Shown here piece after piece: positions 8,296 to 16,653 of a stretch of 64,000 nucleotides of DNA; the first letter of the stretch is position 1; the number at the start of each line of letters is the position of its first letter. Location: positions 310,001-374,000 of the forward strand of contig NZ_QUMT01000001.1 in assembly GCF_003387155.1 (NCBI RefSeq), read 5' to 3'. The translations under genes were made by a program, and so were the position numbers. The notes beneath the pieces were generated by a model. That model was not told the origin of the DNA and searched no databases. It worked only from the letters and a program-made list of their open reading frames with translations. Source of the stretch: Roseateles depolymerans. Its GTDB lineage: Bacteria > Pseudomonadota > Gammaproteobacteria > Burkholderiales > Burkholderiaceae_C.

Positions 8296-9051
8296 ATGGA
8301 TCAAATCACCATGGTCGTGATTGGCGCCATCTGTGCTGGCTTTGTCCAGGGCCTGTATGGATTCGCATTCGGCCTGACCGCGATGTCGTTCTAGGCCTGG
8401 TCTCTTGACCCGACCACCGCGGCCACACTGGCCGTCTTCGGCGCCTTGACCGGCCAGCTCATTGCGGCATTCACAGTGCGTCGAGGATTCGACTGGAAGC
8501 GATTGGCGCCATTCCTGATGGGGGGCGTGGTCGGCATCCCGATTGGCGTGGCCATCCTCCCGCTGATCAATACCCAGGTCTTCAAGGCCATTCTGGGGGG
8601 CTTCCTGGTCATCTGGTGTCCGGCCATGCTGCTCGCCCGGCGCCTGCCGAGGATCACTCGCGGCGGTCGGCTTGCAGATGCCGTGGTGGGAGGCCTCGGC
8701 GGCGTCATGGGGGGGCTTGGCGGCTTCACCGGGACGGTGCCTACGCTGTGGTGCACGCTACGCGGTCTGCCGAAGGATGAGCAACGCGCCATCATCCAGA
8801 ATTTCAATCTCTCCGCGCTGATGGTGACCATGGCGGTCTACCTGTCGAAGGGGCTGGTCACGCGGGAAGTGCTGCCGCTGTTCGCCGTCGTGGCGCCAGC
8901 GATGCTGATCCCGACGCTGCTGGGCAGCCGGCTCTACGTCGGGATCTCAGAGGCGCAGTTTCGTCAGCTGGTCCTGGCACTGCTCACCGGCTCGGGCGTT
9001 GCATTGCTGGCGTCGTCCATTCCGGCATTGCTGCGGCCGATGTCTTCCTAG
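8296..9051 (+). pseudogene. TauE/SafE (TSUP) family permease, interrupted by in-frame TAG
   Basis: The frame opens at ATG 8296 (GAGGAG just upstream) with MDQITMVVIGAICAGFVQGLYGF and reads through AMSF to TAG at 8392-8394. The same frame then continues without a break as AWSLDPTTAATLAVFGALTGQL to a stop at 9051. Related proteins have an aromatic residue, usually Trp, at this point (SFWAW-like), so one G-to-A change, TGG to TAG, explains the break. The rest is a normal TSUP permease of about 250 residues with repeated hydrophobic segments and GGLGGFTGTVPTLWC, a family motif. TSUP proteins export sulfite or organosulfur anions. No good ATG restart follows the stop, so the gene is probably dead, unless a suppressor or sequencing error is involved. 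Confidence 0.8.
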
Positions 9052-9129
9052 CTCGCCGACGAGGCTGGGTTCGCGACGATTGGCACTCAACGGATGTGTC
9101 AAACTTCCAGAAAGCCCTGGGAGCATGCG

Positions 9130-9666
9130 ATGCGAACACCGTCTCGGAGAATGCCAAAGCGTCAAGCGCCGTCACGGGTTTCTCGAGTCGTGTTCTTTGG
9201 GCTGAGTGGCGTGGCGGTGCTGGGCATCTTCTGGTGCTTCACCATTCAAGCGCTGCTGCTGCTCGGTCTTGGTGGTGCTCTCATCGGGATTTGGGTCCGG
9301 GCCACGACGAAGGCCGCGCGAATGCGGTTCTCCGAACTGGCGGCTTCGCGAGACGGTGAATCCATCTGCCAATTCGCCAGGAGCTTTGATACACGCCGGG
9401 TGGACACCTGGATCATTCGCGCGGTGTATGAGGCGCTCCAGGAGGAGCTTGCGTTCGCGCATCCATCGTTTCCGGTGCTGGCGTCCGACACGCTACCAAC
9501 GCTGTTGATTGATTCTGACGCCCTGGACATGGCTGTTGCGCCCGAGGTGGCGAGGCGCACCGGACGATCCCTCGACCACATCGAGGCGAATCCCTACTAC
9601 GGCAGGGTGAAGTCTGTGCGCGACCTGGTGATGTGCTTCAACGAGCAGCCAAAGGCCCTTGCTTGA
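9130..9666 (+). CDS. Hypothetical membrane-anchored protein
   Basis: 178 residues. After a basic N-terminus (RTPSRRMPKRQAPSRVSR) come one or two hydrophobic segments at about residues 20-55 (VVFFGLSGVAVLGIFWCF and ALLLLGLGGALIGIWV). A soluble domain follows with WIIRAVYEALQEEL, a DSDALDMAVAPEVARRTGRS stretch and NPYYGRVKSVRDLVMCFN. I do not recognise the family. The soluble part is acidic and well-formed, so the gene looks real. GGGAG lies 6 bases before ATG 9130. It stands between the broken permease and another unknown gene. Confidence 0.6.
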   Translation: MRTPSRRMPKRQAPSRVSRVVFFGLSGVAVLGIFWCFTIQALLLLGLGGALIGIWVRATTKAARMRFSELAASRDGESICQFARSFDTRRVDTWIIRAVYEALQEELAFAHPSFPVLASDTLPTLLIDSDALDMAVAPEVARRTGRSLDHIEANPYYGRVKSVRDLVMCFNEQPKALA

Positions 9667-9797
9667 CGCGACGGAATTCCATGTGAGGGATCCAACGGCT
9701 GGCGATTGAGTGGCGCCACGGTTGGCGGTGGGCCGGGTCGCGCATCGATTGGGTTACCCTTTGCGTGATTGATTCATTGACTGAACAGGAATGCCGG

Positions 9798-10082
9798 ATG
9801 AACTTGCCGACGATTGAATGCGCAAGAGCGCTGCGCGATGGAGGCATCGATGCGATGGCGGCGCTGGACGATGCGCTGGCGAATGCGCTCGCCACGATCC
9901 CCGAGACGGCGCATAGAGACTTGAAGCAAGCCGTTGGACGAGTCATGGCGACGATCATGGGGGAAGTGATCAATCCGGCTGTAGTGGCGTTTCCTGCGCT
10001 TGAACCGAATGAAGAGGTGTGGCGTGAGGCGATCCGGCAGCGGGTCAGTGCGCGTGCGGCGAAGCTGCCGCCAAGCGCGTAG
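9798..10082 (+). CDS. Hypothetical protein
   Basis: 94 residues, MNLPTIECARALRDGG onward, mostly helical by composition (AMAALDDALANALATIP, DLKQAVGRVMATIMGEVINPAV) with no membrane segment and no motif I know. AGGA stands 7 bases before the ATG at 9798; a GTG at 9765 would add 11 residues. The periodic spacing of Ala, Leu and charged residues suggests real coding. Function unknown. Confidence 0.5.
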   Translation: MNLPTIECARALRDGGIDAMAALDDALANALATIPETAHRDLKQAVGRVMATIMGEVINPAVVAFPALEPNEEVWREAIRQRVSARAAKLPPSA

Positions 10083-10331
10083 GTCGGGAGGGGGGGAACT
10101 TCACCGGGTCCGCTGTAAAGGCTTTGCCTTTGGCGGCAGACTCAGGTCTTACACGAGGCTATTGAGCCTGGAGTGTTTTTCTGCCTCCGGTTGAGTGAGC
10201 GCCGCTGATCACGCGGCGCAGGACCCAACTACAAATGCGGAGGACTGCCGTCGGCAACTTCGGGGTTTGGGCCTTGATGGGATTTACAGAAGTTTCTCGA
10301 GCGGGCAGCCGATCTCTTCTTCGTGACGCTT
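10083..10331. other. Intergenic stretch with a short hairpin
   Basis: No gene seen. The only structure is GCGCCGC (10199-10205), a 7-base loop and GCGGCGC (10213-10219), a perfect 7-bp stem without a T-tract; its role is unclear. Confidence 0.4.
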
Positions 10332-10499
10332 TTATTCGTTCTGTACATACTCGAAGAACTGCGTCAAATGCATGTAGTGCTCTTCGTGGTCGGCACGATC
10401 ACGAAGCGTCTCACTCCGAAGCAGACCCTCTTGGTAAATCACCGCGTCGCGGACTGCGGCGATGATCATAGGGGCATAGGGCTTTGAGATCGTGATCAT
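10332..10499 (-). CDS. Small hypothetical protein, 55 residues
   Basis: Read from the minus strand: ATG at 10499, stop TAA at 10332-10334. The product begins MITISKPYAPMIIAAVRDAV and ends HYMHLTQFFEYVQNE. Composition is balanced and protein-like (amphipathic helix, acidic middle with ETLRDRADHEEHY, aromatic end), and the G+C is below the neighbourhood. The ribosome-binding site is weak (AAGAAAG about 8 bases upstream). Family not recognised. It is divergent from the HNH endonuclease gene at 10710, with 210 bases between. Confidence 0.5.
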   Translation of the reverse strand: MITISKPYAPMIIAAVRDAVIYQEGLLRSETLRDRADHEEHYMHLTQFFEYVQNE

Positions 10500-10709
10500 G
10501 CTGCTTTCTTAACCGCGCTCAACGATAGTTGATTGCGACACTGTCTGCTTTGCGAGGGGAGCTTACGCCTGAATGGGGGTAACGGCCGTTGCGGTGAAGT
10601 CACCTTTTAAGGACGCTCGGGGCCAAAATACTGGTAAAGGATGGACCCGCCTTATTGCGTCCATGGGCGGCATGTATTCCGTCAAAGTCTGATAACGAGA
10701 CGAGGGGGG

Positions 10710-11570
10710 ATGGCACAAGTGAATGCTGACAGCTATGTCTTGCGGTTTGAATTGAACCGCGTGTACGACCGTTGGCCCGAGATCAACGACCCGTTCGGCG
10801 GCAGCAGGCAAAGCGGGATTGCCCCGTCAAGGCGCGCCCCAGCAGTTTTTCTGTTCACCGGCGAGTCTGGTGAGCAGTATGGCTACAAGGATCATTTCGA
10901 CGAGAACGGAGTTTTTTCGTACACCGGTGAGGGTCAGGTCGGAGATATGAAGATGACCAACGGTAACTTGGCTATTGCTCGGCACGCCCAGGATGGAAGA
11001 TCTCTGCACGTGTTCAAGGCTTTGGGTAAGGGGAAGGGCCAACAGTACAAAGGTGAGTTCATCTACGCCAACCACACGTGCCCTATCGGGCCGGACCGAA
11101 ATGGCGACCCGCGGAAGCTGATCGTGTTTCATCTCCTTCCCGTGCGGACGTTGGAAGAGGACGCGGTGCTTCCTGTTGAAGTGGCTGCTGGGTACGTTCA
11201 GCCAAAGTCACTGCAAGAGGCCCGTAGCCGTGCACTCGCAGCGCTTAAGCCGCGTGAGGGGCTTGGCGGCATGCACGCGCTCCGCGCTGTGTACGAGCGA
11301 AGCCGAGCGGTGCGCGATTACGTGCTTCTGCGCGCTGCAGGTGTATGCGAAAGCTGCGACAGACCGGCGCCCTTCGTCCGGGCCGACGGATCGCCTTACC
11401 TTGAGCCGCACCATATCACTCGACTTTCCGATGGTGGCTTGGACCATCCCTCGTGCGTTGCGGCTCTTTGCCCCGCATGTCATCGAGAGATTCATTACGG
11501 GGATCAAGGCTCAGCGAAGAATGCAGCGCTCAAGCAGCGTACTGAGCAAAGGGAGGCGGAGGGTGCGTAG
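10710..11570 (+). CDS. HNH endonuclease with SRA-like N-terminal domain (candidate type IV restriction enzyme)
   Basis: 286 residues. Residues 20-140 resemble the YDG/SRA-type modified-base reader of McrA-like enzymes: YDRWPEINDPFGGSRQSGI, QYGYKDHFDENGVFSYTGEGQ, VGDMKMTNGNLAIARH. Residues 205-265 form an HNH module with a zinc knuckle: C213/C216, EPHHITRLSDGG (H234, H235), then C254/C257, H258 and H262 in CPACHREIH. The usual Asn of HNH is replaced in HPSCVAALC, as in some SRA-HNH enzymes. Such proteins cut DNA carrying modified bases, as defence against phage or methylated plasmids. No methyltransferase neighbours it, consistent with type IV. ATG 10710 follows a G-rich GAGGGGGG; the start is fairly sure. 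Codon use is more AT-tolerant than the housekeeping flanks, suggesting transfer. Confidence 0.8.
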   Translation: MAQVNADSYVLRFELNRVYDRWPEINDPFGGSRQSGIAPSRRAPAVFLFTGESGEQYGYKDHFDENGVFSYTGEGQVGDMKMTNGNLAIARHAQDGRSLHVFKALGKGKGQQYKGEFIYANHTCPIGPDRNGDPRKLIVFHLLPVRTLEEDAVLPVEVAAGYVQPKSLQEARSRALAALKPREGLGGMHALRAVYERSRAVRDYVLLRAAGVCESCDRPAPFVRADGSPYLEPHHITRLSDGGLDHPSCVAALCPACHREIHYGDQGSAKNAALKQRTEQREAEGA

Positions 11571-12216
11571 AGAACCCATTTACTTCTCTCCTGAGCGTGC
11601 TGATTGCCGGTAAGACGGCGCATGCGCAAGGCGCTCCGTGGGTGGCAATAGACCGTCCGCCTCTTGAGCGCGGTATTGAACTCAGATTTGGAGTGCTGAA
11701 GGTGACTCTCGAAGAACTTGCCGCAGCAGAAGCGGCTGCAAACCTGCCGAGCGTCTGGCGAAAGCGTGCGCCAGACGATGACACTTCGCCGACACGCAGT
11801 AGCACCTGTCGTTGCCTGAACTGCCTTTGGCCGGCGCTTCGGGGCGGTTTACTAGACGATGCGGATGCTTCATCAGACCGCGAACCCGAAGCCGATGGCT
11901 GAGGTTCACTTGGTGAGCCGGATAGTCGAAGTGCGCCAGCGGTTCAGTCGATGAATGGGCTGGTTGTCTGCAACGTCATAGGCCCTGCGCCGAAGTTTTC
12001 GAGCGCGGTGTTCCGGACTTTCGTGCTGGATGGGGAGGGATGAACAGACATCATGTCCGCTGCTGGGCGCCCACTTCGCTTGCATGATCGGGGGGGGGGG
12101 GGCGTCCGCTGCGGCCTTTGCAGCGCAACTATCGCAGGGTCCGTTGCGTTAAGCGCGCTCGAGATGCCCCAAGAAGTGACCCGCGCGCTGGCTACATGAG
12201 TGAAGTTTGACCAAAG
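11571..12216. other. Gene-poor stretch with decayed-looking frames and a 13-G run
   Basis: About 650 bases without a convincing gene. A frame at 11597-11902 (100 residues) begins protein-like (VLKVTLEELAAAEAAANLP) but ends in Cys/Arg-rich nonsense, as if truncated or frameshifted. Two further tiny frames (11893 and 11952) overlap end to end. At 12090-12102 there is a run of 13 G. The stretch separates the HNH gene from the tRNA and may be the worn edge of an inserted segment. Confidence 0.4.
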
Positions 12217-12244
12217 AAAAAAGCCACCTCAAGGGTGGCTTTTT
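12217..12244. terminator. Intrinsic terminator (bidirectional)
   Basis: AAAAAGCCACC, loop TCAAG, GGTGGCTTTTT: an 11-bp stem with A-tract and T-tract, able to stop transcription both ways. On the minus strand it serves the tRNA-Met transcript. Confidence 0.85.
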
Positions 12245-12279
12245 CGATCTAAACGCTTATTGGGCGAGTAGATGTTGTT

Positions 12280-12356
<77 letters not shown>

Positions 12357-12444
12357 TTGCGAAGAACGCGACTATAGCAAGGTTTTCTACGACAATGCAA
12401 GCCCCGCCGAAAAAAGGCGATCGAAACGGCGAGCAGTCCCCTTC

Positions 12445-13773
12445 ATGTTCAGCTTCATCAAGAAAAAACTGGGCTTCGGTTCCGATGCCACCCCCGCTGC
12501 GGAACCGGCTCCGGCGCCTGCGCCTGCGCCCGCCCCGGCGGTAGCCCCCGTTGCTGCACCGTCGGCAGCCTCGGCACCGGCGGCGCCTTCGGCGTCCCCT
12601 GCGGCTGTCGCACCGCCCCAACAGCCAGTGGCGACGGTCCCAGCGAGCCCGGCAATTCCTGCCCCCGCGCAGCCTACTTCCGCGCCCGCCGTCGTGGCCG
12701 CACCGGCGCCTGTTTCTCCGCCGGTCCCGGCTTCTCCCCCGGTCCCTGTAGCCGCAACGGCCCCTGTCGCCGCACCGGCCCGCGTTACCGCACCGCCTCC
12801 GGCGCCGGTCTCCGCCAGTCCCGCCCCGATCTCCGCCCCGGTCGCCTCCCCCCTCGCCGCCCCGGAACCCGCCCCCCGCAAGAGCTGGATGGACAAGCTC
12901 CGCCAGGGTCTCCGCAAGACCGGCTCCAGCATTGCCCAGGTGTTCACCGGCACCCAGATCAGCGACGAGCTGTATGAAGAGCTGGAAGCCGCGCTCCTGA
13001 TGGCCGACGCGGGCGTCAAGGCCACTGAATTCCTGCTGCAGGACCTCAAGCGCCGGGTCAAGGAAACGAAAGCCACCGACCCCGCAGCCGTCCGCCTGTT
13101 GCTGGTCGATGCCCTCACCGAACTGCTCCAGCCGCTGCAGCGTCAACTCGTCATCGGTGAGCACTCGCCCACCGTGATGATGGTGGTGGGCGTGAACGGC
13201 GCCGGCAAGACCACCAGCATCGGCAAGCTCACCCGCCATCTGGCGGATGCAGAAGCCAACGTGCTGCTCGCCGCCGCCGACACCTTCCGCGCCGCGGCTC
13301 GCGAACAGCTGTCGGTCTGGGCCGACCGCAACCGCGTGCAGATCGTCAGCCAGGAAGGCGGCGACCCCTCGGCCGTCACCTTCGACGCGGTGGTGGCTGG
13401 CCGCTCGCGCGGTGCGGATGTCGTGATCGCCGACACGGCCGGCCGTCTGCCGACCCAGCTCCACCTGATGGAAGAGCTCAAGAAGATCAAGCGTGTGATC
13501 GGCAAGGCCCAGGAAGGCGCGCCGCATGAAGTGCTGCTGGTGGTGGACGGCAACACCGGCCAGAACGCGCTGACCCAGGTCAAGGCCTTCGACGAGGCGC
13601 TGGGCCTGACGGCCTTGATCGTCACCAAGCTGGACGGCACGGCCAAGGGTGGCGTGCTGGCCGCCATCGCGCGGGAGCGGCCGGTGCCGGTGTACTTCAT
13701 CGGCGTGGGCGAGAAGCTGGAAGACCTCCAGACTTTCGACGCGCGCGAATTCGCGCAAGCGCTGCTCGAGTAA
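12445..13773 (+). CDS. ftsY: Signal recognition particle receptor FtsY
   Basis: 442 residues. It begins MFSFIKKKLGFG, a membrane-targeting basic helix, followed by about 120 residues of Ala/Pro/Val-rich low-complexity sequence in place of the acidic A domain of E. coli. The NG domain starts near residue 150 (WMDKLRQGLRKT). GTPase motifs are present: GVNGAGKT (249-256), DTAGRLPT and TKLDGTAKGG, with the ending FIGVGEKLEDLQTFD. FtsY docks ribosome-SRP complexes at the membrane and hydrolyses GTP together with Ffh, whose gene converges on it. The low-complexity domain is unusually rich in Pro and poor in acidic residues. Confidence 0.97.
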   Translation: MFSFIKKKLGFGSDATPAAEPAPAPAPAPAPAVAPVAAPSAASAPAAPSASPAAVAPPQQPVATVPASPAIPAPAQPTSAPAVVAAPAPVSPPVPASPPVPVAATAPVAAPARVTAPPPAPVSASPAPISAPVASPLAAPEPAPRKSWMDKLRQGLRKTGSSIAQVFTGTQISDELYEELEAALLMADAGVKATEFLLQDLKRRVKETKATDPAAVRLLLVDALTELLQPLQRQLVIGEHSPTVMMVVGVNGAGKTTSIGKLTRHLADAEANVLLAAADTFRAAAREQLSVWADRNRVQIVSQEGGDPSAVTFDAVVAGRSRGADVVIADTAGRLPTQLHLMEELKKIKRVIGKAQEGAPHEVLLVVDGNTGQNALTQVKAFDEALGLTALIVTKLDGTAKGGVLAAIARERPVPVYFIGVGEKLEDLQTFDAREFAQALLE

Positions 13774-13863
13774 TCACTGGCGACGCGGGGCAGAGCGCGT
13801 CGGGCACAAGAGTCAGCCACAAGACTCAGGCCTAACGCTGAAGCACAGCAGTCACGCACAAAC

Positions 13864-13889
13864 AAAAGGGCTCCCTCGGGAGCCCTTCG
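13864..13889. terminator. Intrinsic terminator between ftsY and ffh
   Basis: AAGGGCTCC, a short CTCG loop and GGAGCCCTT, followed by CGTT on the plus strand and AAAAGGG on the other side. The stem is strong and lies between two convergent genes, so it probably serves both. Confidence 0.75.
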
Positions 13890-13953
13890 TTATGGAGGCC
13901 AGGACCGGGCGGAAGGTCGCCAGCCAATAGGCGGCGCCACCGACCGTCCTCGG

Positions 13954-15357
13954 TCAGAACGGCATGCCGCCGCCCCCGCCGCCCATCATGCCTTTCATGC
14001 CCTTCATGCCGCCGAGCTTCTTCATCATCTTCATCAGGCCGCCGCCCTTCATCTTCTTCATCATCCCCTGCATCTGGTCAAACTGATTGAGCAGGCGGTT
14101 GACTTCCTGGATCTGGACGCCGGCACCGGCGGCAATCCGGCGCTTGCGGCTGGCCTTGGACTTGCCGTCCATCAGCAGCGACGGCTGGCGGCGCTCCTTG
14201 GCGGTCATCGCATTAAGGATGCCCTCCATGCGCTTCATGTCGCGTTCGGCCTTGTCCATGTCGGCGGCGCCGGCCTTGGCCGTCATCTGGGTGGGCAGCT
14301 TGTCCATCAGGCCGGACAGGCCCCCCATCTTCTTCATCTGGGAAATCTGGGCCAGGAAGTCGTTCAGGTCAAAGCCGTCTCCGGACTTGAGCTTCTCGGC
14401 CAGCTTCTGCGCCGCCTCGACGTCCACGCCCTTCTGGACTTCCTCCACCAGGGCCACGATGTCGCCCATGCCCAGCACGCGGCCGGCGTGGCGCTCCGCA
14501 TCGAAGACTTCCAGGCCGTCGATCTTCTCCGACACGCCCGCGAACTTGATGGGCGCGCCAGTGATCTGCCGCACCGACAGCGCCGCACCACCGCGCGAGT
14601 CGCCGTCCAGCTTGGTCAGCACGATACCGGTCAGCGGCAGGGCCTCCTTGAAGGCCTTGGCGGTGTTGATCGCGTCCTGACCCTGCATGGCGTCCACCAC
14701 GAACAGGGTTTCGACCGGCTTGAGTGTGGCGTGCAGGTCACGGATTTCCGCCATCAAGGCTTCGTCGATGGCCAGGCGGCCGGCCGTGTCCACCAGCAGC
14801 ACATCAAAGAAATGACGGCGGGCATGGTCCACGGCGGCCAGCGCGATGTCATGCGGTTTCTGGTCCGGCGCAGACGGGAACCACTCGGCGCCGGCCTGGG
14901 CGGTGACCGTCTTGAGCTGTTCAATGGCCGCCGGGCGATACACGTCCGCCGAGACCGTCAGCACCTTCTTCTTGCGCTTTTCGATCAGGTGCTTGGCCAG
15001 CTTGGCGGTGGTGGTCGTCTTGCCGGCGCCCTGCAGGCCGGCCATCAGGATGATGGCGGGCGGCTGGGCGGCCAGGTTGATGTCCGCAATGCCCTCGCCC
15101 ATGGTGGCGGCGAGTTCCTTGTGGACGATGCCCACCAGCGCCTGGCCGGGGGACAGCGAGCCCACCACCTCGGCGCCCAGCGCTTTTTCCTTGACGCGGG
15201 CGACGAAGTCGCGAACGACGGGCAGGGCCACGTCCGCCTCCAGGAGGGCCATGCGCACCTCCCGCAACATGTCCTGCACGTTGTCTTCGGTGATGCGGGC
15301 CTGCCCGCGCATCGTCTTGACGAGGCGACTCAGGCGGTCGGTGAGAGTGGATGCCAT
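13954..15357 (-). CDS. ffh: Signal recognition particle protein Ffh
   Basis: 467 residues. N domain (MASTLTDRLSRLVKTMRGQA), G domain with GLQGAGKT (107-114), DTAGRLAID, TKLDGDSRGGAAL and the GVSEKIDGLEVFD closing motif, then the M domain with the Met-rich groove and the RNA-binding stretch near SKASRKRRIAAGAG. The C-terminus is a Gly/Met/Lys tail (MKKMKGGGLMKMMKKLGG). It binds 4.5S RNA and signal peptides and targets nascent chains to FtsY. It is convergent with ftsY. No Shine-Dalgarno is obvious before the ATG at 15357. Length and motifs are standard. Confidence 0.98.
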   Translation of the reverse strand: MASTLTDRLSRLVKTMRGQARITEDNVQDMLREVRMALLEADVALPVVRDFVARVKEKALGAEVVGSLSPGQALVGIVHKELAATMGEGIADINLAAQPPAIILMAGLQGAGKTTTTAKLAKHLIEKRKKKVLTVSADVYRPAAIEQLKTVTAQAGAEWFPSAPDQKPHDIALAAVDHARRHFFDVLLVDTAGRLAIDEALMAEIRDLHATLKPVETLFVVDAMQGQDAINTAKAFKEALPLTGIVLTKLDGDSRGGAALSVRQITGAPIKFAGVSEKIDGLEVFDAERHAGRVLGMGDIVALVEEVQKGVDVEAAQKLAEKLKSGDGFDLNDFLAQISQMKKMGGLSGLMDKLPTQMTAKAGAADMDKAERDMKRMEGILNAMTAKERRQPSLLMDGKSKASRKRRIAAGAGVQIQEVNRLLNQFDQMQGMMKKMKGGGLMKMMKKLGGMKGMKGMMGGGGGGMPF

Positions 15358-15404
15358 TGTTCAAACGCCGATTGAAAGGCGGCGGGTCTCATTACACTTT
15401 GCGG

Positions 15405-16241
15405 ATGATTTTATCGTTCGGATCGGAACAGCCCGCCGGCCTGCTGCTGACACTGCTCAGCATGACCGGTGTTCTGGCTTACACGCTGGCCGCCGTCTGG
15501 GCCACCCGTCGACCCAATACCTGGCGCGCCATCCTGGCCGTCGCCTGGTGCCTGCACCTGGCCGCGCTGGTCACGGACATCGCCGGCATCGGTGCGCCGG
15601 GGCCGGAGGGCGCCCTGATGCACGCCGCCCGGTTCGGTTTTGCCCCGTCGCTGTCCATGACCCTGTGGCTGGTGCTGGGGGTGTACTTGGTGGAGAGTCG
15701 CTTTCTGCCGCTGCCCTCGGCCCAGCGCTGGTTGAGTGTGCTGGGCCTGATCGTGATGTTGCTGGCGTGGCTGTTCCCTGGCGAGTATCGCCCACAGGCC
15801 GGTTCCGCGCTGGCGCCGTTGCACTGGGCGATGGGGCTGGCGTCCTACGGCCTGTGCGGCGTGGCGGTGATGCATGCGGTGATGCTCAACCGGGCCGAGA
15901 AGCAGATGCGGGCGCAGAAAGGGCAGGGCGGCCCGATGCTGGCCACGCCGCTGCTGCGGCTGGAGCGGCTGACCTTTCAGTTTGTCGGCGCCGGTGTGGT
16001 GGTACTGTCGCTGGCCCTGCTGCTGGGCTGGGCCTTCAGCCCGACCTGGCGCTGGGACCACAAGACTCTGTTCGCGGTGATGGGCTGGGTGGTGCTGACC
16101 GGGCTGCTGACCGGACGCCGTGTGTTCGGATGGCGCGGACGCCGGGCCACGCGATGGCTGTACTTCGGGGCAGGGTTGCTGCTCCTGTCCTATGCCGGAT
16201 CGCGTTTTGTGCTGGAAGTGGTGTTGCAGCGCAGCTGGTGA
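15405..16241 (+). CDS. CcsA/YpjD-family inner membrane protein (cytochrome c assembly fold)
   Basis: 278 residues, about eight hydrophobic helices. Features of the cytochrome c assembly family (Pfam CcmC/CcsA type, E. coli YpjD) are ALHWAMGLASYGLCGVAVMHAVML, the LERLTFQFVGAGVVVLSLALLLGW segment and WRWDHKTLFAVMGWVVL, with His residues that could bind heme. It sits next to ffh, as ypjD does in many proteobacteria. ATG 15405 has no Shine-Dalgarno, but a TACACT -10-like hexamer ends 7 bases before it, so the mRNA may be leaderless. Function in vivo is not established for this branch. Confidence 0.8.
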   Translation: MILSFGSEQPAGLLLTLLSMTGVLAYTLAAVWATRRPNTWRAILAVAWCLHLAALVTDIAGIGAPGPEGALMHAARFGFAPSLSMTLWLVLGVYLVESRFLPLPSAQRWLSVLGLIVMLLAWLFPGEYRPQAGSALAPLHWAMGLASYGLCGVAVMHAVMLNRAEKQMRAQKGQGGPMLATPLLRLERLTFQFVGAGVVVLSLALLLGWAFSPTWRWDHKTLFAVMGWVVLTGLLTGRRVFGWRGRRATRWLYFGAGLLLLSYAGSRFVLEVVLQRSW

Positions 16242-16254
16242 TCGGACCGTCGTG

Positions 16255-16518
16255 ATGAAACTTTTGTTCTGGGTGCTGGTGCTGGCACTGTTCTTCTTTG
16301 TGCTGGGCTTCAAGCGCGGCCGGCCTGAGCGCAGCACCCCGCCGCCCACACCGCGCAGCGCCACGCCGGCCGCTGCCGCCGCTGAACCGGAACCTGAACG
16401 CATGGTGGACTGTGCCGAATGTGGCACGCACCTGCCGGTGAGCGAGGCGCTGCCAGGGCGGGGCGGCCACTTCTGCTGCGCGGAGCATCGCAGTCGGTTC
16501 GAGGCCCGGCTGACCTGA
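16255..16518 (+). CDS. PP0621-family small protein with putative metal-binding knuckle
   Basis: 87 residues. One N-terminal membrane segment (LLFWVLVLALFFFVLGF), a Pro/Ala/Thr linker, then a compact C-terminal motif MVDCAECGTHLPVSEALPG with HFCCAEHRSRF, in which CxxC and CCxxH could bind zinc. This matches the short conserved PP0621-type proteins found beside pilS in many gamma- and betaproteobacteria. It starts 13 bases after the upstream gene ends and precedes pilS, so it is likely in the same transcript. Its role is unknown. Confidence 0.75.
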   Translation: MKLLFWVLVLALFFFVLGFKRGRPERSTPPPTPRSATPAAAAAEPEPERMVDCAECGTHLPVSEALPGRGGHFCCAEHRSRFEARLT

Positions 16519-16653
16519 TGTTGGGGCGCCACCCACCCGCGCACTGCTGACGCCCGCTCGAGTCCGCAGTCCGCCCGAGCCCGCCCGCACTGATCGTCCC
16601 AACCGCACAGACCGCACAGCACCGCACAGCACCGACCGCCCCGACCGCCCGCC

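Noticed and set aside
11597-11902. 100-residue plus-strand frame after the HNH gene
   Set aside because: Protein-like only for its first half, no ribosome-binding site and a nonsense-like end; kept only as part of a decayed zone.
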